10,489 bases of DNA from Propionibacteriaceae bacterium (GTDB lineage Bacteria > Actinomycetota > Actinomycetes > Propionibacteriales > Propionibacteriaceae), in contig JAIRVA010000205.1 of the NCBI GenBank assembly GCA_031254155.1, positions 1 through 10,489 of the forward strand, written 5' to 3'. The stretch's first letter is position 1. The number at the start of each line of letters is the position of its first letter. Below are positions 5,896 to 10,489 of the stretch, piece after piece. The position numbers and the translations under genes were made by a program. The notes under the pieces are model-generated. The model did not search any database, had not been told where the DNA came from, and worked only from the letters and a program-made list of their open reading frames with translations.

Positions 5896-5915
5896 CCAGA
5901 ATCCTTGTTTTCTGG
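5896..5915. repeat. 6-bp inverted repeat CCAGAA-N8-TTCTGG upstream of parE
   Basis: CCAGAA (5896-5901) and TTCTGG (5910-5915) flank TCCTTGTT in the short gap after the DUF6882-like gene. It could be a weak terminator for the sigA transcript or an operator for parE. The arms are short and chance is not excluded. Confidence 0.3.
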
Positions 5916-5937
5916 GCGGGGTGCCGGAGACGGCGGT

Positions 5938-5943
5938 TAGACT
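5938..5943 (+). promoter_or_regulatory. -10 box of a probable leaderless parE transcript
   Basis: TAGACT matches TATAAT at four of six positions, including T1, A2 and T6. It ends 7 nt before GTG 5951, placing the expected transcription start on the start codon itself. No Shine-Dalgarno is present before 5951 or before the alternative GTG at 5921. No good -35 was seen at 16-18 nt; TTGTTT at 5905-5910 is too far away. Confidence 0.5.
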
Positions 5944-5950
5944 ACTCGGC

Positions 5951-8050
5951 GTGAATCCAGAAGAAACCGCCACCGGGCACCGGCGGGCGCCGAGCCCGCT
6001 CGGCGAGTACAGCGCGCGCCAACTCCTCGTCCTCGAAGGCTTGGAGGCCGTCCGTAAGCGCCCGGCCATGTACATCGGGTCGACCGACACCAAAGGGCTC
6101 ATGCACTGCCTGTGGGAGATCATCGACAACGCCGTGGACGAGGCCCTGACCGGTTTCGGCAAGACGATCGAGGTCTTCCTGAACGTGGACGGCTCGGTCG
6201 CGGTGCACGACCACGCCCGCGGCCTGCCCATCGACATCGAGCCCAAGACCGGGCTCACCGGCGTCGAGGTGGTCTTCACCAAGTTGCACGCCGGGGCGAA
6301 GTTCGGCACGGGGACGTACAACGCCGCCGGCGGCCTGCACGGCGTCGGTTCGTCCGTGGTCAACGCGCTCGCCGCCCGCCTCGACGTGGAAGTCGACCGT
6401 GACGGTGCCACCTGGGCCATGTCCTTCCGCCGCGGTACGCCGGGGGTGTTCGACGGCGACGGCCCGACGGCCCGGTTCACGCCCCAGAGCGGGTTGCGGA
6501 AGCTCCCCGGCCGGCTCCCCAAGGCGACGACGGGCACGCGTGTGCGCTACTGGCCGGACCGCCAGATCTTCCTCGTCGACGCGCGGCTGTCGCTTGGCCG
6601 GCTGAAGGACCGGGCCCGGCAGACCTCGTTCCTCGTCCCCGGGCTGCAGCTCACCGTCACCGACCGCCGCGACGGGGCGGACGAGACGGAAATCTTCCGC
6701 CACGACGGCGGCATCTCCGAATTCTGCGAGTTCGTGGCGACCGACCCGCCCGTCACCGACATCCTGCGCCTGACCGGCGAGGCGCGGTTCACCGAGACTG
6801 TGCCGATGCTGGACGACGCGGGCGCCATGACCCCGGCCGATGTCGAGCGCGACCTGGGCATCGACGTCGCCCTGCGCTGGGGGACGGGGTACGAGTCGAC
6901 GGTCATCTCCTTCGTCAACATCATCGCGACCCCGAAGGGCGGCACGCACGTCCAGGGCTTCGAACGCGGGCTGACCAGGGCGTTCATGAAGGTCCTCGAC
7001 GGGACGCGGCTGACGAAGGCCTCCGACGAGATCCTCAAGGACGACATCTGCGAGGGGCTGACCGCCGTCGTGACCGTGCGGCTGTCGGAGCCCCAGTTCG
7101 AGGGGCAGACGAAGGAGGTCCTCGGGACCCCGGCCGTCACCAAGCTCGTCGCCGGGGTCGTCGAGCGTGAGTTGACCGATTTCCTGACCTCCACGAAGAC
7201 GGCGGTCAAGCCGCAGGCCCGGGCCGTGATGGAGAAGGTCGTCCAGGCGTCGCGGACCCGCGTCCAGGCGCGCGTCCACCGCGAGGCGCAGCGGGCGAAG
7301 AACGCGCTCGCGTCGTCGAGCCTGCCGCCCAAGCTCTCCGACTGCCGATCCTCGGATTCCGAGAAGACTGAGTTGTTCATTGTGGAGGGTGATTCGGCCC
7401 TCGGTACGGCCAAGCTGGCCCGGAACTCCGAGTTCCAGGCGCTGATGCCCATCCGGGGCAAGATCCTCAACGTCCAGAAGGCCTCCGTCACCGACATGCT
7501 GAAGAACGCCGAGTGTGCGGCCATCATCCAGGTCATCGGCGCCGGGTCGGGCCGGACGTTCGACGTCGACCAGGCCCGGTACGGGAAGGTCATCTTCATG
7601 GCCGACGCCGACTCGGACGGCGCCCACATCCGCTGCCTGCTCGCCACCTTGTTCTTCAAGTACATGCGCCCGCTGGTGGACGCGGGGCGGGTGTACACCG
7701 CCGTACCGCCGCTGCACCGCTTCGAGATCACGAACCCCAAGAAGGACCAGCCGAAGTTTGTCTACACGTACTCCGACCCGGAGTACCAGCGCAAGCTCGT
7801 CGAACTGACCAAGAAGGGCGTCAAGTTCAAGGAACCGCAGCGGTACAAGGGGCTGGGGGAGATGGACGCGTCCCAGCTGGCCGAGACGACCATGAGCCCC
7901 CGGCACCGGACGTTGCGGCGCCTGCGGATCGTGGACGCCGAAGCGGCGGCGCAGTCCTTCGAGGTCTGGATGGGCAACGAGGTCGGCCCCCGGCGCGATC
8001 TCATCATCGAGGGCGCGTACACCCTTGACGCCAGCCGGATCGACGTGTGA
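5951..8050 (+). CDS. parE: DNA topoisomerase IV subunit B (type IIA topoisomerase ATPase/Toprim subunit)
   Basis: 699 residues from GTG 5951; GTG 5921 would add ten residues and cannot be excluded. The GHKL ATPase domain (about 25-240) has E56 and N60 in W-E-I-I-D-N-A-V-D-E-A and the G2 loop G-G-L-H-G-V-G (127-133). The transducer domain (about 240-420) carries the loop E-G-Q-T-K with K388. The Toprim domain has E479 in V-E-G-D-S-A-L-G and the metal-binding D552, D554 and D556 of D-A-D-S-D. The end is P-R-H-R-T-L plus the usual tail. E-G-D-S-A-L-G instead of the gyrase E-G-D-S-A-G-G, and the position after sigA, favour ParE over GyrB. With ParC (not in this window) it would decatenate and relax DNA using ATP. 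Oddity: the G1 box reads D-H-A-R-G (87-91), where D-N-G-R-G is usual. The next gene begins 13 nt downstream. Confidence 0.93.
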   Translation: MNPEETATGHRRAPSPLGEYSARQLLVLEGLEAVRKRPAMYIGSTDTKGLMHCLWEIIDNAVDEALTGFGKTIEVFLNVDGSVAVHDHARGLPIDIEPKTGLTGVEVVFTKLHAGAKFGTGTYNAAGGLHGVGSSVVNALAARLDVEVDRDGATWAMSFRRGTPGVFDGDGPTARFTPQSGLRKLPGRLPKATTGTRVRYWPDRQIFLVDARLSLGRLKDRARQTSFLVPGLQLTVTDRRDGADETEIFRHDGGISEFCEFVATDPPVTDILRLTGEARFTETVPMLDDAGAMTPADVERDLGIDVALRWGTGYESTVISFVNIIATPKGGTHVQGFERGLTRAFMKVLDGTRLTKASDEILKDDICEGLTAVVTVRLSEPQFEGQTKEVLGTPAVTKLVAGVVERELTDFLTSTKTAVKPQARAVMEKVVQASRTRVQARVHREAQRAKNALASSSLPPKLSDCRSSDSEKTELFIVEGDSALGTAKLARNSEFQALMPIRGKILNVQKASVTDMLKNAECAAIIQVIGAGSGRTFDVDQARYGKVIFMADADSDGAHIRCLLATLFFKYMRPLVDAGRVYTAVPPLHRFEITNPKKDQPKFVYTYSDPEYQRKLVELTKKGVKFKEPQRYKGLGEMDASQLAETTMSPRHRTLRRLRIVDAEAAAQSFEVWMGNEVGPRRDLIIEGAYTLDASRIDV

Positions 8051-8051
8051 G

Positions 8052-8060
8052 TAGGATAGG
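8052..8060 (+). promoter_or_regulatory. Overlapping -10 box (TAGGAT) and Shine-Dalgarno-like AGGATAGG before the beta-glucosidase gene
   Basis: TAGGAT (8052-8057) ends 6 nt before ATG 8064 and matches TATAAT at four positions, which would give a leaderless mRNA. The same bases contain AGGA 7 nt before the ATG, usable as a ribosome site on a read-through transcript from parE. TTGACG at 8025-8030 is 21 nt upstream of the -10, too long for a normal -35. The two readings are not exclusive. Confidence 0.4.
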
Positions 8061-8063
8061 CGC

Positions 8064-9425
8064 ATGAGCGTTCATTTCGGGGATGATTTTGTGTTCGGGG
8101 CGGCCACGGCGGCGTACCAGATCGAGGGCGCGGTAACCGCGGGCGGCCGGGGGCCGTCGATCTGGGACACCTTCTCCCACACGCCGGGGAAGGTCGAGGG
8201 CGGCGACACGGGCGACGTGGCGTGCGACCATTTCCACCGGCTCGAGGCCGACCTGGATCTCCTGGCCGAGTTGGGCGTGGACTCGTACCGGTTCTCCATC
8301 GCCTGGCCGCGCATCCAGCCGGCGGGGACCGGGAGCCCCAACCAAGCCGGATTGGACTTTTACTCCCGGCTCGTGGACGGGCTGCTGGCGCGCGGGATCG
8401 CGCCGTTCGCGACCCTCTACCACTGGGATCTGCCGCAAGCGCTGGAGGACCGGGGCGGCTGGCGGGCGCGCGACACCGCCTACCGGTTCGCGGACTACGC
8501 GGACATCATGGCGACCGCGCTGGGGGACCGCGTGGCGCGCTGGGCGACCCTCAACGAGCCCTGGTGTGCCGCGATGCTCGGGTATGCCGCCGGGGTGCAC
8601 GCGCCGGGCGCCACCTCGCCCCGCGCGGGGATCCGGGCCGCGCATCACCTTGGTCTGGCCCACGGCTTGGGGATTCACGCGCTGCGGGCCAGTACGGCGG
8701 CTCCGCTCGGCCTCGTCTACAACATCCACCAGTTCTACCCGGCCTCCGACTCCGACGACGACCTCCGGGCGGTCGCGGTCGCGGACGCCACCGGCAATTG
8801 GTTGTACGCCGAGCCCGTTCTGAAGGGGCGGTACGACGAGCTGACCTGGGAGGCGCTCGGGCGGCACACCGACTGGGAGTTCGTGGCGGGTGGCGACCTG
8901 GAGACGATGTCAGCGCCCATTGAGTTCGTCGGCCTCAACTACTATTCGCCCTCGACGCTGCGGCGGGGCCGGGTTCCCCAGGCCGCACCGACGCCGTGGG
9001 TCGGCGCCGAAGACGTCGAGTGGCTGCCCGCCCGCCCGCCGGTGACCGAGATGGGCTGGACCATCGAACCCCAGGGACTCACCGACCTGCTCCAACGCTT
9101 CCACGAGCGGTACCCGGGAGTCGAACTCATCGTGTCCGAGAACGGCGCCGCCATGCCGGACCGGCCGGGCGACGACGGGGTGGTCCACGACCAGGACCGG
9201 ATCGACTACCTGGCGTCCCACATCGGCGCGGTGGCGGCGGCGCGGGCGGCCGGGGTACCGGTCACCGGCTATTTCGCCTGGTCACTGATGGATAACTTCG
9301 AGTGGTCATTCGGCTACTCCAAGCGCTTCGGCCTCATCCGCGTCGACTACGACACGTGTGAGCGGACGTGGAAGGACTCGGCGCGGTGGTTCCAGCAGTT
9401 CCTCGCCACCCGGACCCTGGCGTGA
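8064..9425 (+). CDS. Beta-glucosidase, glycoside hydrolase family 1
   Basis: 453 residues, the usual length of a single-domain GH1 (beta/alpha)8 barrel, with no signal peptide, so cytoplasmic. Landmarks in order: F-G-A-A-T-A-A-Y-Q-I-E-G with Q19; Y-R-F-S-I-A-W-P-R (75-83); Y-H-W with H120; T-L-N-E-P with acid/base E165; L-N-Y-Y (291-294); V-S-E-N-G with nucleophile E359; and F-A-W-S-L-M-D-N-F-E-W with W406, E413 and W414. Glu-Trp at the last site, rather than the Ser/Lys environment of phospho-glycosidases, points to unphosphorylated beta-glucosides or beta-galactosides such as cellobiose. Retaining hydrolysis is the family mechanism. No sugar transporter or regulator is adjacent within the window, so its inducer is unclear. 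Its TGA overlaps the start of rarA by four bases (GTGA). Confidence 0.95.
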   Translation: MSVHFGDDFVFGAATAAYQIEGAVTAGGRGPSIWDTFSHTPGKVEGGDTGDVACDHFHRLEADLDLLAELGVDSYRFSIAWPRIQPAGTGSPNQAGLDFYSRLVDGLLARGIAPFATLYHWDLPQALEDRGGWRARDTAYRFADYADIMATALGDRVARWATLNEPWCAAMLGYAAGVHAPGATSPRAGIRAAHHLGLAHGLGIHALRASTAAPLGLVYNIHQFYPASDSDDDLRAVAVADATGNWLYAEPVLKGRYDELTWEALGRHTDWEFVAGGDLETMSAPIEFVGLNYYSPSTLRRGRVPQAAPTPWVGAEDVEWLPARPPVTEMGWTIEPQGLTDLLQRFHERYPGVELIVSENGAAMPDRPGDDGVVHDQDRIDYLASHIGAVAAARAAGVPVTGYFAWSLMDNFEWSFGYSKRFGLIRVDYDTCERTWKDSARWFQQFLATRTLA

Positions 9426-10489
9426 CCGAAGACCTGTTCGGCAATCTCACGCTTCCGCCGGCACGGGCCCGGACGGGTTCGCTGGGCGACGTGTCGGCCA
9501 ACGCGCCGCTGGCCGTCCGCCTCCGCCCCCGGACGATTGACGAGATCGTCGGCCAGCGCCACCTGCTCGGCCCCGGGTCGCCGTTGCGGCGTCTCGCCGA
9601 GGGCCAGCCGATGTCGGTCTTCCTGTGGGGCCCGCCGGGGGTGGGGAAGACGACGATCGCCGCGGTGGTCTCGCATTCGACGGGGTCGCGCTTCGTCGAG
9701 TTGAGCGCCGTGAGCGCCGGGGTGAAGGAGGTCCGCGCCGAGCTCGACCAAGCCCGCGCCGAGCTGGCCCGGGGCAAGAAGACCGTCTTGTTCATTGATG
9801 AGGTCCACCGTTTCTCCAAGGCCCAGCAGGACGTCCTCCTGCCCGCGGTCGAGAACCGCATCGTCACCCTCATCGCGGCGACGACGGAGAACCCGTCCTT
9901 CTCGGTCATCGCACCCCTGTTGTCCCGCTCCCTGCTGCTGGCTCTCAACCCCTTGTCCGAGGCGGATATGGCCGTCCTCGTCGACCGGGCGCTGACCGAC
10001 GAACGCGGTGTTCGTACGTCCACTGGTGACCGGTTCGCCCTCGATGACGACGCCCGGGCGAACCTCATCCGCCTCGGCGGGGGTGACGCCCGGCGCGTGC
10101 TGACGTACGTGGAAGAGGCGGCCGCGACCGCCGTCGCCGTCGGGAGCGACCGCATCACCGCCCTACTGCTCGCCCAGGCCGTGGACCGGGCCGCGGTCCG
10201 CTACGACGCCGACGGCGACCAGCACTACGACATCATCAGCGCGTTCATCAAGTCCATCCGTGGCTCCGACGTCCAGGCTGGCTTGCACTACCTCGCCCGC
10301 ATGATCGCCGCCGGTGAGGACCCGCGCTTCATCGCCCGGCGGCTGATGATCCTGGCCAGCGAGGACATCGGCATGGCGTCACCCCAAACGCTGTCCCTGA
10401 CCGTCGCTGCCGCCCAGGCCGTCCAGATGATCGGCCTGCCCGAGGGCCGTATCATCCTCGCCCACGCGGTCATCGCCTGTGCCACCGCG
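9422..10489 (+). CDS. rarA: Replication-associated recombination protein A (RarA/MgsA), AAA+ ATPase, 3'-truncated by the window edge
   Basis: An open frame runs from GTG 9422 to the last base (356 codons; the family is typically about 430-450). It starts V-T-E-D-L-F-G, keeping the D-L-F found near RarA N-termini. Then come A-P-L-A-V-R-L-R-P-R-T-I-D-E-I-V-G-Q (28-45), Walker A G-P-P-G-V-G-K-T (70-77), Walker B V-L-F-I-D-E-V-H with D126 and E127, sensor 1 T-T-E-N-P-S-F (154-160), the arginine finger in L-L-S-R-S (R169) and sensor 2 G-D-A-R-R (R224/R225). The C-terminal tetramerisation region has H-Y-D-I-I-S-A-F-I-K-S-I-R-G-S-D (268-283) and A-S-E-D-I-G (312-317). RarA acts at stalled or blocked replication forks and interacts with single-strand-binding protein and clamp-related factors. 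The start codon overlaps the glucosidase stop (GTGA), so translation is coupled. The missing part is cut by the window, not by mutation. Confidence 0.95.
   Translation, partial: MTEDLFGNLTLPPARARTGSLGDVSANAPLAVRLRPRTIDEIVGQRHLLGPGSPLRRLAEGQPMSVFLWGPPGVGKTTIAAVVSHSTGSRFVELSAVSAGVKEVRAELDQARAELARGKKTVLFIDEVHRFSKAQQDVLLPAVENRIVTLIAATTENPSFSVIAPLLSRSLLLALNPLSEADMAVLVDRALTDERGVRTSTGDRFALDDDARANLIRLGGGDARRVLTYVEEAAATAVAVGSDRITALLLAQAVDRAAVRYDADGDQHYDIISAFIKSIRGSDVQAGLHYLARMIAAGEDPRFIARRLMILASEDIGMASPQTLSLTVAAAQAVQMIGLPEGRIILAHAVIACATA

Noticed and set aside
8025..8057. TTGACG...TAGGAT as a full promoter for the beta-glucosidase gene
   Set aside because: The 21-nt spacer is well outside the normal 16-19 nt; only the -10 part was kept as a candidate.
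5942..8065. 707-codon open frame on the minus strand across parE
   Set aside because: It is an antisense shadow of a clear ParE, with composition dominated by Arg/Gly/Val/Leu and no domain.

Overview
The window is about two-thirds G+C, with coding strands rich in G/C at codon third positions, and reads as chromosomal DNA of a high-G+C actinobacterium. The strongest phylogenetic hint is gene order. A principal sigma factor (SigA/HrdB type) is followed by one small gene and then a type II topoisomerase B subunit of the actinobacterial ParE kind, which matches the hrdB-parE neighbourhood known from Streptomyces. I cannot name the genus. There are no rRNA or tRNA genes, CRISPR arrays, transposase genes or phage genes. 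Most of the window is ordinary core chromosome.

Layout. Positions 1-714 hold the 3' part of an AEC (auxin efflux carrier) family permease. It is followed 6 nt later by a two-domain YbjN/TY-Chap type protein (721-1593). A tandem universal stress protein follows (1651-2517), with its own good Shine-Dalgarno and a likely promoter. It converges on a minus-strand sigma-70 paralog (2687-3616). The 169 bp between the two stop codons are almost entirely one giant imperfect inverted repeat (2517-2680). A 213 bp divergent intergenic region (3617-3829) then leads to the principal sigma factor sigA (3830-5185), whose promoter has a consensus -35 box and a run of nine T in the spacer. A DUF6882-like gene starts 1 nt after the sigA stop (5187-5873). 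parE (5951-8050), a family 1 beta-glucosidase (8064-9425) and the start of rarA (9422 to the window end, truncated) follow on the plus strand.

How the genes relate. sigA, the DUF6882-like gene, parE and rarA are transcription and chromosome-maintenance functions. The beta-glucosidase is a metabolic gene whose stop codon overlaps the rarA start. The second sigma factor has substitutions at residue positions that, in E. coli sigma-70, read the -12 and -35 bases. It probably serves a different promoter set, and its neighbour is a stress protein, so a stress or stationary-phase regulon is plausible but inferred. Several genes lack a Shine-Dalgarno and have a TAnnnT box 6-8 nt before the start codon, the pattern of leaderless actinobacterial transcripts.

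The least expected element is the 164-bp foldback between the stress-protein gene and the sigma gene. It has 61 Watson-Crick pairs, including an uninterrupted 18-bp arm. All five transition-type mismatches are G-U compatible in the plus-strand transcript, and TAA triplets flank it. It is either a palindromic MITE-like insertion, a large structured 3' UTR / bidirectional terminator, or the first turned into the second.
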